Shown in pieces: positions 54,999 through 62,660 of a stretch of DNA of 64,000 bases (position 1 is its first letter; each line of letters begins with the position of its first letter). Origin of the DNA: Nitrospira lenta (lineage in GTDB: Bacteria > Nitrospirota > Nitrospiria > Nitrospirales > Nitrospiraceae); the NCBI RefSeq assembly GCF_900403705.1, contig NZ_OUNR01000017.1, positions 186,001 through 250,000 of the forward strand, read 5' to 3'. The notes under the pieces were generated by a model that saw only the letters and a program-made list of their open reading frames with translations, was not told the DNA's origin and ran no database searches. The translations under genes were made by a program, and so were the position numbers.

Positions 54999-56078
54999 AT
55001 GACACCTCAACCGACGCTGCTGCTCATCCTTCTCATTGGGGCCGGTCTTGCGCTCTTTGGCCTCGATCTCTTACTGCCGTTGGGCATCGCCAACGCCGTG
55101 CTCTATGCAGGCGTGGTATTCCTTGCCGCCCTCAGCCCCTCACTTCGCGTTCCCCTGTTCACCGCCGCAGGATGCTCGATCCTCACCATCGTCGGCGCCT
55201 GGTTCGGCCCATCGATTCCCGGCGTTCCTCTCTGGGTCGCCCTGTCGAACCGGACGCTCAGCCTGATGACGATCTGGGCGCCGATCCTGTTTCTCCTGCA
55301 ACGCCGGCAAACGGAAGTTCTCTTGCGCCGCCTGAACGAATCGCTGGAAACGCGCGTCCAAGCCCGCACGGCTGAAATTGCGGCGAAAGAACTGGCGCTG
55401 CGCCAGACACAGGAAGAACTGCGCGCCCTGACCAGCCGCCTGCTGACCGTGCAGGATGAAGAACGGCGGCGTATCGCACACGATCTGCACGACGACATCA
55501 ATCAGCGGCTCGCGATGCTGGCCCTCGGGCTTCGCGCGCTGGAACAGCCCGAACTGGCGCAGCCTGAATCAGCGCGCGCGACCCTGGCTCAAAGCCAGGA
55601 GGATATCCTCCTGCTTTCGGAAGAGGTCCGCCGCATGGCCTATCGCTTTCATCCCTCGATCCTGGATGATCTGGGCCTCGGCGCCGCGCTCAAGCGCTTG
55701 CTCGATGATTTCACCCATCGAACAAGGACCAAAACATTGCTCGTCAATCCTCCATCCGACACTGTGCCGCCCAAAGCGATCGCCACGACCATCTACCGGA
55801 TCGTTCAGGAATGTCTCTCGAACATCACCCGCCACGCCAAGGCGACACGCGTGGAAGTGGAACTATTCATTAGCGAGCGAGAGCTCGACCTCACCGTGCG
55901 CGACAACGGCGTCGGCTTCGAGGTCGATGCCGCCCAACACGAACGGCAAGGCCTTGGCCTCTTCAACCTACGCGAACGGGCGCTGGCATTGTGCGGAACA
56001 TCTCGCGTACAGTCTCAACCTGGGCACGGCACGGAGATTCACGTGCATCTCCCGTTGTCTGAGCCTCCACCTGCATGA
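54999..56078 (+). CDS. NarX/DesK-type sensor histidine kinase
   Basis: A 359-residue protein with about four N-terminal helices (to ~100; 'LLLILLIGAGLALFGLDLLL', 'LYAGVVFLAALSP') and no recognisable extracellular domain. A coiled coil ('RRLNESLETRVQARTAEIAAKELALRQTQEEL') leads to the HisKA_3 box 'QDEERRRIAHDLHDDINQRL' with the phosphorylated His. The ATPase domain has 'IVQECLSNITRHAKATRVEVEL', 'VRDNGVGFE' and 'GLGLFNLRERA'. Its stop overlaps the regulator start (ATGA), so they are translationally coupled. The signal is unknown, possibly membrane-borne. Confidence 0.94.
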   Translation: MTPQPTLLLILLIGAGLALFGLDLLLPLGIANAVLYAGVVFLAALSPSLRVPLFTAAGCSILTIVGAWFGPSIPGVPLWVALSNRTLSLMTIWAPILFLLQRRQTEVLLRRLNESLETRVQARTAEIAAKELALRQTQEELRALTSRLLTVQDEERRRIAHDLHDDINQRLAMLALGLRALEQPELAQPESARATLAQSQEDILLLSEEVRRMAYRFHPSILDDLGLGAALKRLLDDFTHRTRTKTLLVNPPSDTVPPKAIATTIYRIVQECLSNITRHAKATRVEVELFISERELDLTVRDNGVGFEVDAAQHERQGLGLFNLRERALALCGTSRVQSQPGHGTEIHVHLPLSEPPPA

Positions 56079-56710
56079 AAAAACCGACCGTCATTCTCGC
56101 CGACGACCACACCTTGGTACTCGAAGGCTTTCGCCGCCTGCTCGAAGCCCACTGCGAACTCCTAGCGACCGCCGGAGACGGACAGGCCCTCTTGCAAGCG
56201 GTGGCGCAACACCGCCCCGATATCGTCATCCTGGACATTTCCATGCCAGTGATGAACGGCATGGAAGCAGCCCGTGCGCTGAGAACCAAGTATCCCGCGT
56301 TGAAACTGGTGTTTGTGACGATGCACGCGGATCCCGCGTACATTCGCGCGGCGTTTCAGGCCGGGGCCTCCGGCTATATCCTCAAGCAATCACTGGGCGA
56401 CGAGTTACCCCAGGCCCTTCACACCGTCCTGCAAGGGCAGATCTACATCACCCCGCTGATCGCCAAAGATGTGGTCGATGGGCTGCTGCACAGCGATACG
56501 CAGCCGCTCGTTGAACTCACCGCCCGACAGCAGGAAGTCTTGCAGCTCATTGTGGATGGGCTTTCAGCGAAAGATATCGCCGTGAAACTAAGCATTTCGC
56601 ATCGGACCGTCGAGTTCCACAAGGCCCAGCTGATGCAACAGCTGAATCTCCATAGCACCGTTGAGCTGATTAAATTTGCCCTGACGAACGGGTTGGTTCG
56701 CCTGACATAG
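56075..56710 (+). CDS. NarL/LuxR-family response regulator
   Basis: A 211-residue protein with receiver domain 1-~120 ('ILADDHTLVLEGF', phosphoacceptor Asp in 'VILDISMPVMNG', 'VTMHADPAY', Lys in 'YILKQS') and a C-terminal LuxR helix-turn-helix ('LTARQQEVLQLIVDGLSAKDIAVKLSISHRTVEFHKAQLMQQL'). All key residues are intact. It is the cognate partner of the kinase it overlaps by four bases. Target genes cannot be deduced; the divergent multicopper gene is an obvious candidate. Confidence 0.95.
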   Translation: MKKPTVILADDHTLVLEGFRRLLEAHCELLATAGDGQALLQAVAQHRPDIVILDISMPVMNGMEAARALRTKYPALKLVFVTMHADPAYIRAAFQAGASGYILKQSLGDELPQALHTVLQGQIYITPLIAKDVVDGLLHSDTQPLVELTARQQEVLQLIVDGLSAKDIAVKLSISHRTVEFHKAQLMQQLNLHSTVELIKFALTNGLVRLT

Positions 56711-56838
56711 CCCAATCGCTAGACCAGCCTTCCCGGTAACTTTTCCCCGGCCTCCTGGTAGTCTTACGAGTGCATTCCCTCTGCGTCCCCTCTATAGTGC
56801 GGCCTCTGCGTCAGGCTGAAACTGAGGGAGCCGAGATC

Positions 56839-57252
56839 ATGACACCAACCACTCGCCCTGCTCTGATTATCGGCGATTCATCACGCGCCATGCTGGCCCT
56901 CACCGAAGCCATGGTGGATAGCACGTTTGACGTCATGGCCAGCGTGATGGACAGCGAATCGCTCGTGCTGGCGGCACAACATTACCAGCCGGCTCTGGCC
57001 CTCCTCGACTTCACCCCCTCATTCGGAGACGCCTTAGCCGCCAGCCGGCAGCTCTCCCAGGAACTCCCGGCAACCAAGATCGTCTTCTTTTCAACCCATG
57101 ACGACGCCGCCTATGCAACGGCGGCATTCGAAGCGGGGGCCTCCGGCTTTCTGGTCAAACAACGAACCAGTGACCTGCCCAACCTGCTGACGCGAATTTT
57201 GCGCGGCGAACGCATACAACACCCCGCGACACTCCCCCTATCGCGCCGGTAG
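56839..57252 (+). CDS. Stand-alone receiver-domain protein
   Basis: A 137-residue protein from ATG 56839, with GAGGGAG upstream. It is a single CheY-like domain with the phosphoacceptor region 'PALALLDFTPSFGD', 'IVFFSTHDDAAYATAAFEAGASGFLVKQ' and the conserved Lys. The usual acidic pair near the N-terminus is altered ('IIGDSSRAM' instead of 'ILADDHT'), leaving one Asp, so Mg2+ binding may be weak. It resembles the receiver of the NarL-type regulator just upstream without its HTH and likely derives from it. It may act as a phosphate sink or antagonist. Confidence 0.85.
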   Translation: MTPTTRPALIIGDSSRAMLALTEAMVDSTFDVMASVMDSESLVLAAQHYQPALALLDFTPSFGDALAASRQLSQELPATKIVFFSTHDDAAYATAAFEAGASGFLVKQRTSDLPNLLTRILRGERIQHPATLPLSRR

Positions 57253-57287
57253 TGGCCGCGAGCACGACGAGAGCACACAAACCCATC

Positions 57288-57503
57288 ATGCCTGATAGCA
57301 CCCCTCGAATTATCCCGATGTGTGAGCTCTGCCGGCGAGTGTATGACCACGGGACAGACTCCGGCCACACCAGCGTCTGGACCCATCTCCAGGCCTACGT
57401 GACTCGCCACCGCCTCCACGCCAAACAGGTTGCGTTTTCTCCGTCCTATTGCATCGACTGCAAAAACGGCTACACCCTCGCGGCCACCTACGGCCAACAC
57501 TAG
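57288..57503 (+). CDS. Small protein with two CxxC motifs (71 aa)
   Basis: The ATG at 57288 gives 71 residues; a GTG at 57252 overlapping the previous stop gives 83. Neither has a clear ribosome-binding site. Two CxxC pairs, 'PMCELCRRVYD' and 'SYCIDCKNGYT', about 40 residues apart and with histidines between ('HTSVWTHLQAY'), suggest one structural zinc site. No signal peptide is present. It follows the receiver gene immediately and may work with the two-component system. No family was recognised. Confidence 0.65.
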   Translation: MPDSTPRIIPMCELCRRVYDHGTDSGHTSVWTHLQAYVTRHRLHAKQVAFSPSYCIDCKNGYTLAATYGQH

Positions 57504-57579
57504 CTCTCGTCGGCGCGGCTGACAGTACCTCTACAGGCCCATCTTTTCCTTCCTCCGCCCGGTTGTGCGATAATGCGCG

Positions 57580-59403
57580 ATGCTTTTGAAACGTTGGCTC
57601 GTCGGTGACCCCCTGAAAACTGCGCAAGCAGCGCACGAACGGCTCTCGAAAACGCTGGCTCTGGCCATCTTCTCTTCAAATGCGATCTCCTCGGTGGCCT
57701 ACGCCACGGAGGAAATTCTCCTCGTCCTGATTCTGGCCGGCTCCGCCGCCGTCTCCTGGTCGATTCCCGTGAGCATCGCCATTTTGATTTTGACCCTGAT
57801 TCTGACGATTTCCTATCGCCAGATCATCTACGAATACCCTGCGGGGGGCGGCGCCTATATCGTGGCCCGGTCGAATCTCGGCGAACTCCCGGCTCTGATC
57901 GCGGCCGGCGCGCTCATGATCGACTACATTTTGACGGTGGCGGTCAGCGTAGCTGCGGGAATCGCGGCCCTGACCTCCGCTGTCCCCGTACTCTTCCCCC
58001 ACCGGGAAGCGCTGGGATTGACCGCGATCCTCTTCATCATCGTTATGAATCTCCGCGGCGTACGCGAGTCCGGAAAGTTCTTCGCGGTTCCAACCTATTT
58101 TGCCATCGGCGCCCTCGGACTGATGGTCATCCTTGGGACAATCCAATCTCTGATCGGACCAGGCGCCGTGCCCGTGGCGCCTCCAATCACGGCCGGCCAA
58201 GACGGCCTGGATGGGGTGACGCTGTTTCTGGTCCTGCGCGCCTTTGCCGCAGGCTGTTCGGCGGTGACTGGAATGGAAGTGATCTCAAACGGCGTGCAAG
58301 CGTTCCGCGAGCCGGAATCCAAGAACGCCGCGACGACGATGATCTGGATGTCCACCATCCTCGCCGCACTCTTCATGGGTATCAGCTGGATGGCCTACCA
58401 CTACGGCATTCTCGCCAAGGCAGATGAAACGGTCGTCTCACAATTGGCCCGTCTCACATTTGGCTCCGGCGCCATCTACTATGCAGTCCAGATCAGCACC
58501 ATGCTGCTCCTCGTCCTGGCGGCCAACAGCGCTTTTGCGGGGTTTCCACACCTGTCGTCGATTCTCGCCAGGGATGGGTATATGCCGCACCAGATGGCCA
58601 GCTTCGGCGATCGACTCGTGTTTTCCAACGGCATTTTCATCCTCGGGTTTTTCGCCTGCCTGCTGTTGGTCATCTTCCATGGCGATACCCATGCGCTGAT
58701 CCCGCTCTATGCCATCGGCGTCTTTGTCTCATTCACCCTGTCGCAAGCCGGCATGGTCAAACGCTGGCTGGTCAAGCGGGGCCTGCATTGGCGCAAAAAG
58801 CTCGTGGTCAACGGGATCGGCGCGATCACGACCGGCGTGGCAACCGTCATCATTGCCACCACGAAGTTTATGCAAGGCGCATGGATCGTGTTCTTGCTCG
58901 TCGCGATCCTCATCATGATGTTCCGGGGGATTCGATCGCACTACAAAGCCGTCGCCGAACAAGTGTCGCTCACCCGAGACACACGCCCGCCGCGACCCCG
59001 CCGCAATCTCGTGATTATGCCGATCGGAGGAGTCAATCGCTCGGTGGTCCGCGCCGTGGACTACGCGCGCAGCCGGGGCGGCGAGATTCGCGCTATCCTG
59101 GTCGATGTCGACAAAGAAGAAACCGCGCTCGTTGAAATTAAGTGGGCCCAGTGGGGCTGCGGCGTGCCGCTCGTCGTTCTGCCGTCCCCCTACCGTTCCA
59201 TTCTCGGGTCGATCCTTGACTACATTGAGGACCTCCAGCAGAAAGATCCCGACTGCTGGATCACCGTCGTGATCCCGGAGATTTTGCCGGCTCGCTGGTG
59301 GCAGAATATTCTCCACAATCAACGGGCGCTCCTCTTGAAAGGCGCACTGCTCTTCAAAGATCGCGTCGTGTTGACCGATGTGCCTTACCACCTGACGAGG
59401 TAG
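57580..59403 (+). CDS. APC-superfamily permease, KimA (YdaO)-like
   Basis: A 607-residue protein, the same length as B. subtilis KimA. The N-terminal 'RWLVGDPLKTAQAAHERLSKTLALAIFSSNAISSVAYATEEIL' matches the KimA/APC start. About twelve helices follow, with 'EYPAGGGAYIVARSNLGELPALIAAGALMIDYILTVAVS' and 'NSAFAGFPHLSSILARDGYMP'. A ~150-residue cytosolic C-terminal domain ends the protein. KimA is a high-affinity K+/H+ symporter inhibited by c-di-AMP; general amino-acid permease activity is the alternative. No riboswitch is visible in the short upstream gap. The next gene starts three bases after the stop. Confidence 0.85.
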   Translation: MLLKRWLVGDPLKTAQAAHERLSKTLALAIFSSNAISSVAYATEEILLVLILAGSAAVSWSIPVSIAILILTLILTISYRQIIYEYPAGGGAYIVARSNLGELPALIAAGALMIDYILTVAVSVAAGIAALTSAVPVLFPHREALGLTAILFIIVMNLRGVRESGKFFAVPTYFAIGALGLMVILGTIQSLIGPGAVPVAPPITAGQDGLDGVTLFLVLRAFAAGCSAVTGMEVISNGVQAFREPESKNAATTMIWMSTILAALFMGISWMAYHYGILAKADETVVSQLARLTFGSGAIYYAVQISTMLLLVLAANSAFAGFPHLSSILARDGYMPHQMASFGDRLVFSNGIFILGFFACLLLVIFHGDTHALIPLYAIGVFVSFTLSQAGMVKRWLVKRGLHWRKKLVVNGIGAITTGVATVIIATTKFMQGAWIVFLLVAILIMMFRGIRSHYKAVAEQVSLTRDTRPPRPRRNLVIMPIGGVNRSVVRAVDYARSRGGEIRAILVDVDKEETALVEIKWAQWGCGVPLVVLPSPYRSILGSILDYIEDLQQKDPDCWITVVIPEILPARWWQNILHNQRALLLKGALLFKDRVVLTDVPYHLTR

Positions 59404-59405
59404 CC

Positions 59406-60509
59406 GTGAACCATCCCATGTGGCGACCGGGCTTGCTTCTCGTGGCGGTCGTCTCTTCCATCGCGCTCTCGACGCCTCAGGCGTTTGCCTTCAAGCTCCA
59501 GTCACCGTCCGACGGTGCCACGCTGAAATCCGGCCAAGCCGTCACCGTCGCCGTCGATCTTGGCGCGGATAGCGGCATCGTGAAGGTGCGCTACTATTGG
59601 TACGGAGAACTGGCCGAGACACTTGTGCAACAAGACGACTCTGACGCGTCGATCATGCCGCAACAGGACACACTCAGCGACGATCGCTTTTCCCAAAAAG
59701 ACAGTATCTCCGGCGCCCCGGTGGTCGCAGTCGCCGCCCTCTCCTCCGGTTCGGACCAAACACCGCCGTTCGGCGGCACCCTGAAGATCCCGAAAGAAGC
59801 GATCGGACCGATGCGCCTCTTAGCCGTGGCCGAAATTTCACGCGGACGCCTAGGCACTCGCACCGTGTTCGACGAAGTCATTGTGAAGATCGAGCCGGAC
59901 ACGGCCCTGCAGACAATCGACTTCGAGACCGACAAGCCGCTGCAACTGGGCCGCACGGGTCAGTCATCGGCGTTCGGCCATGTCGATTCGATGGGCAAAG
60001 TGTTCGAACTCCCCGTCGTCGGTGAGTTCGCCGACGGAGCCGTACGGCCCCTCGCTTCGCCCGCCAGCGGTACGAGCTACCAAAGCTCCAACCCCGCCGT
60101 CATCAAAGTCCTAAGCGGTGGGATGCTGCAAATCGTCGGCAACGGCAAGACCATCCTGACCGTATCCAATCGCGGCAAGCAGGCGTCGCTCGATGTGAAT
60201 GTAACCGTCAACGATGAGCCCAACCAACCCCCGGTCGCCGATGCAGGCAAGAATAAAACGGTGAAGGCTGGCACGAAGGTGAAGCTGAGTGGGTTGAACA
60301 GCCGCGATGCGGAAGGCGAAGCGCTCTACTACTCATGGAGCCAAGTCCGCGGCAGTAAAGTGCCTCTCCTCGATGTGAACGGCCCCGAAGCCTCCTTCCA
60401 GGCCCCACATGTCTCCGAGCCGCGAACCTATCGATTCAAGCTACGCGTGACAGATAAGAAGGGGGCGGACTCACCGCCGGTGTTTGTGGATGTGACGGTG
60501 GAGCCATGA
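59406..60509 (+). CDS. Exported PKD/Ig-like-domain protein
   Basis: A 367-residue protein from GTG 59406, with GAGGT six bases upstream (ATG 59418 possible). The signal peptide is 'GLLLVAVVSSIALSTPQAFA'. The N-terminal half contains Ig-like strands ('LKSGQAVTVAVDLGADSGIVKVRYYW'), followed by a BIG2-like stretch ('SSNPAVIKVLSGGMLQIVGNGKTILTV'). The C-terminal PKD-like domain is 'NQPPVADAGKNKTVKAGTKVKL' ... 'RTYRFKLRVTDKKGADSPP'. It is probably a cell-surface or periplasmic binding protein. Coupling to the permease upstream is tight but the functional link is unclear. Confidence 0.85.
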   Translation: MNHPMWRPGLLLVAVVSSIALSTPQAFAFKLQSPSDGATLKSGQAVTVAVDLGADSGIVKVRYYWYGELAETLVQQDDSDASIMPQQDTLSDDRFSQKDSISGAPVVAVAALSSGSDQTPPFGGTLKIPKEAIGPMRLLAVAEISRGRLGTRTVFDEVIVKIEPDTALQTIDFETDKPLQLGRTGQSSAFGHVDSMGKVFELPVVGEFADGAVRPLASPASGTSYQSSNPAVIKVLSGGMLQIVGNGKTILTVSNRGKQASLDVNVTVNDEPNQPPVADAGKNKTVKAGTKVKLSGLNSRDAEGEALYYSWSQVRGSKVPLLDVNGPEASFQAPHVSEPRTYRFKLRVTDKKGADSPPVFVDVTVEP

Positions 60510-60624
60510 GGATTGTAATGAATACCAGGGAGTGAGTACTATTTCGATTCTGCCTCGCTTCACCTTTACCGAACGACATTTTCGAACACCCTGAAGAAGA
60601 TTTCCACCTTCACGAATAACGATT

Positions 60625-61767
60625 GTGAAATTAATACTCCCGCGATTCGTTGCAATTGACTCCTCAATACTCGCCGCTTGGGCCAAAGACGCTTTGTCCG
60701 AAAATCCCAAACTTTGCAACTCAGCACGCGAAGTTCAAAAGCGCCTGTTCGATGCTACCTGGACACCGATCATATGCTTACACCACTTCGTAGAACTTGC
60801 ACGCCATGCTGATATAGAAATAGGTCGGAGACGAATAGATTTCCTCAGATCATTCTCTCAAATAGCCTGGATCGGCAGATCCTACAATCCGAAAATGCTA
60901 GGAGCAGTCGTCGATGTTTTTGAGGCAGAGGTTGCTGCCATAGCCGCGTTCCCGACCATAGACTTTCAAAAAATGAGAGAAGCAGTTAGGGCACGACTCA
61001 TTCAATACGGGCCACCCACAGATATCGCCATGTTTGATGATTGGGAGTTCATGCACTCAACACTCGAAGCAATGGCGACTCGTGAGCAGGAAGTTTCTTC
61101 AATTCTACATTCTGAGGGTAGAGTAAACGATGCCACTGAGATCGGGAAGCTTCGGAACATCCAAATCAACGATCCCGAGGCCTTTAAGCAGCCACTGATT
61201 GACGAAATCGCCAAGACCACAGAGGACTTATCTCAGCGCGGAGACGCTAGGCTCATTGATGCTCACAGAACAGCTGAAGACTTTGTCAGCATGGTGGCTA
61301 AAAACTTGGCCGAAGCAATACAACGAAGCAGCAATGCTTTTGATGCTTTCGTGGAGCAGCATGATGTCCCTAAGAGCGATATTACCGATAGTACAACCTT
61401 AGGTGAGTTTAAGCGGTTAGCACGACTTCGAAAACTAGCAAGAGTTGCTACTAATCAAATGGAGATAGATCTCGAACTAGTTTGGGCAAATATTCGAGAT
61501 GCAAAAATACCTTCAGAAATACTTCAAAGGGCAATTCGAGATGCCCGAAGGTCGGCTCCTCGAGCTAGCGGAAGCGACCTCGGGGATGATTATCTCGCTT
61601 GTCTCGCCCCCTATGTAGATGCAATCATCGTAGACAAACGTACTCACGAGTTTCTAACACAGGCAGCTCGACGCGATCCCTATATTCACAAGGCTGTGGG
61701 CTTCTTTGCTAAAGCCACATCCTACAACCAACTTCCCGAAATACTCGCAACTTACCAAGAGCTATAA
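60625..61767 (+). CDS. PIN-like-domain protein, unknown
   Basis: A 380-residue soluble protein starting at GTG 60625 with no clear ribosome-binding site. The ends carry PIN-nuclease-like acidic positions: 'FVAIDSSILAAWAKD' (first Asp, residue ~11), 'HHFVELARH' (Glu, ~57) and 'SGSDLGDDYLACLAPYVDAIIVDKRTHEFL' (Asps, ~320-335). A ~200-residue helical insertion rich in Glu/Arg separates them. The gene has clearly lower GC than the rest of the window and lies in an accessory stretch, suggesting recent acquisition. It could be a defence or toxin-type nuclease; an intact active site is probable but unproven. Confidence 0.7.
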   Translation: MKLILPRFVAIDSSILAAWAKDALSENPKLCNSAREVQKRLFDATWTPIICLHHFVELARHADIEIGRRRIDFLRSFSQIAWIGRSYNPKMLGAVVDVFEAEVAAIAAFPTIDFQKMREAVRARLIQYGPPTDIAMFDDWEFMHSTLEAMATREQEVSSILHSEGRVNDATEIGKLRNIQINDPEAFKQPLIDEIAKTTEDLSQRGDARLIDAHRTAEDFVSMVAKNLAEAIQRSSNAFDAFVEQHDVPKSDITDSTTLGEFKRLARLRKLARVATNQMEIDLELVWANIRDAKIPSEILQRAIRDARRSAPRASGSDLGDDYLACLAPYVDAIIVDKRTHEFLTQAARRDPYIHKAVGFFAKATSYNQLPEILATYQEL

Positions 61768-61793
61768 CGCTGAGTTAGCAATATCATCCGCAA

Positions 61794-61908
61794 CGGTCCA
61801 AAGACTTGGCGGCCTGATAAAGCTCCTTGATAGGCAGCGAAGGACGGGGCCTAAAATTGAGCACAGAATGGTTTCTCAGCGGGAACGAGAATGGTGCTTT
61901 GAGCCATC
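61794..61908 (-). pseudogene. Degenerate second copy of the 3' end of the HExxH gene
   Basis: This stretch aligns with 62682-62794, the last ~38 codons of the neighbouring HExxH gene, in the same orientation. The first ~70 bases are about three-quarters identical with two single-base gaps, and similarity fades afterwards. In the reverse-strand reading a frameshift and an in-frame stop break it, but 'FGPLR' versus 'FGPVR' remains visible. It marks the left border of the Doc toxin-antitoxin cassette. Confidence 0.75.
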
Positions 61909-61990
61909 CTCTCTTAACCACCAGACCAACCCGTACGTTCGGGGAACTTGGTGGAGTTCCTTCGCATGATGGCAGGTTCGCCTCAAGAGT

Positions 61991-62019
61991 TTGCCCTCAG
62001 GAATCCTTTCTCCTATACT
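61991..62019 (+). promoter_or_regulatory. Promoter of the Doc toxin-antitoxin operon
   Basis: TTGCCC (61991-61996) and TATACT (62014-62019) are spaced by 17 bases, 42 bases before the antitoxin ATG. Confidence 0.6.
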
Positions 62020-62061
62020 GACTACATTACGAAATGCAGCATCCTAAGCGAAGGAGCCACC

Positions 62062-62259
62062 ATGGCAACGCTGACAATCTCTCTCTCAGATGAAGAAATG
62101 AAGCGACTCGAAGCTTTGGGCAAGCGGGAAGGCCTAACGGTCGAGCAGATGGTGCGCCTGGGCATCAACGACTTCATCGGCCAGCCTGACGACGCATTCC
62201 GTGCCGCTGCCAAGCGGGTGATGGAGAAGAACTCCGAGCTCTATCGTCGACTCGCGTGA
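62062..62259 (+). CDS. Antitoxin of a Doc-type system (65 aa)
   Basis: The ATG at 62062 follows AAGGAG at five bases. The protein 'MATLTISLSDEEMKRLEALG' continues 'KREGLTVEQMVRLGINDFIG', a ribbon-helix-helix DNA-binding fold (strand, helix, turn, helix). The charged helical tail 'DDAFRAAAKRVMEKNSELYRRLA' is the expected toxin-neutralising segment. Its stop overlaps the GTG of the toxin by four bases (GTGA). It should repress the operon and block the toxin. The upstream reading extension to 61948 is not supported. Confidence 0.88.
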   Translation: MATLTISLSDEEMKRLEALGKREGLTVEQMVRLGINDFIGQPDDAFRAAAKRVMEKNSELYRRLA

Positions 62260-62648
62260 CTCGCTATCTTACTGTTGCTGAAGTGCTTGAGCTTCACCAA
62301 TCTGTCATAGAACGGTGGGGTGGCTCTGGGGGGATTCGAGACCTCAACGTCCTTGAGTCTGCCCTGGCTCAGCCACGCCAAAGTTTCGGAGGGAATGACC
62401 TCTATCCTGACCTCCCATCCAAAGCCGCAGCCCTCTGCTTCTCGCTCGTCCTCAATCACCCTTTTATCGATGGAAATAAACGAGTAGGGCATGCGGCCAT
62501 GGAAGTCTTCCTGTCGCTGAATGAATACGAACTCCATGCGTCAGTTGACGAACAAGAATGTCTCATCCTCGACCTCGCAGCAGGACAGCTCTCACGTGAC
62601 ATTTTCTCAGACTGGGTATTGAAGCACGCCACCCCCATCAGGCAATAG
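62256..62648 (+). CDS. Doc/Fic-family toxin (death-on-curing type)
   Basis: A 130-residue protein from GTG 62256. It contains the Fic motif 'HPFIDGNKRVGHAA', the catalytic loop with His and the phosphate-binding N-K-R. 'LTVAEVLELHQSVIERWGG' and 'GGIRDLNVLESALAQPRQSF' are typical Doc N-terminal segments. Doc of phage P1 phosphorylates EF-Tu and arrests translation; most Fic proteins AMPylate. The length matches Doc, so kinase-type activity is more likely. Intact and coupled to its antitoxin. Confidence 0.92.
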   Translation: MTRYLTVAEVLELHQSVIERWGGSGGIRDLNVLESALAQPRQSFGGNDLYPDLPSKAAALCFSLVLNHPFIDGNKRVGHAAMEVFLSLNEYELHASVDEQECLILDLAAGQLSRDIFSDWVLKHATPIRQ

Positions 62649-62660
62649 CGCGACTACTCA

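Noticed and set aside
57504..57579. c-di-AMP (ydaO) riboswitch upstream of the KimA-like gene
   Set aside because: The gap to the preceding gene is only 76 bases and lacks the expected conserved structure.
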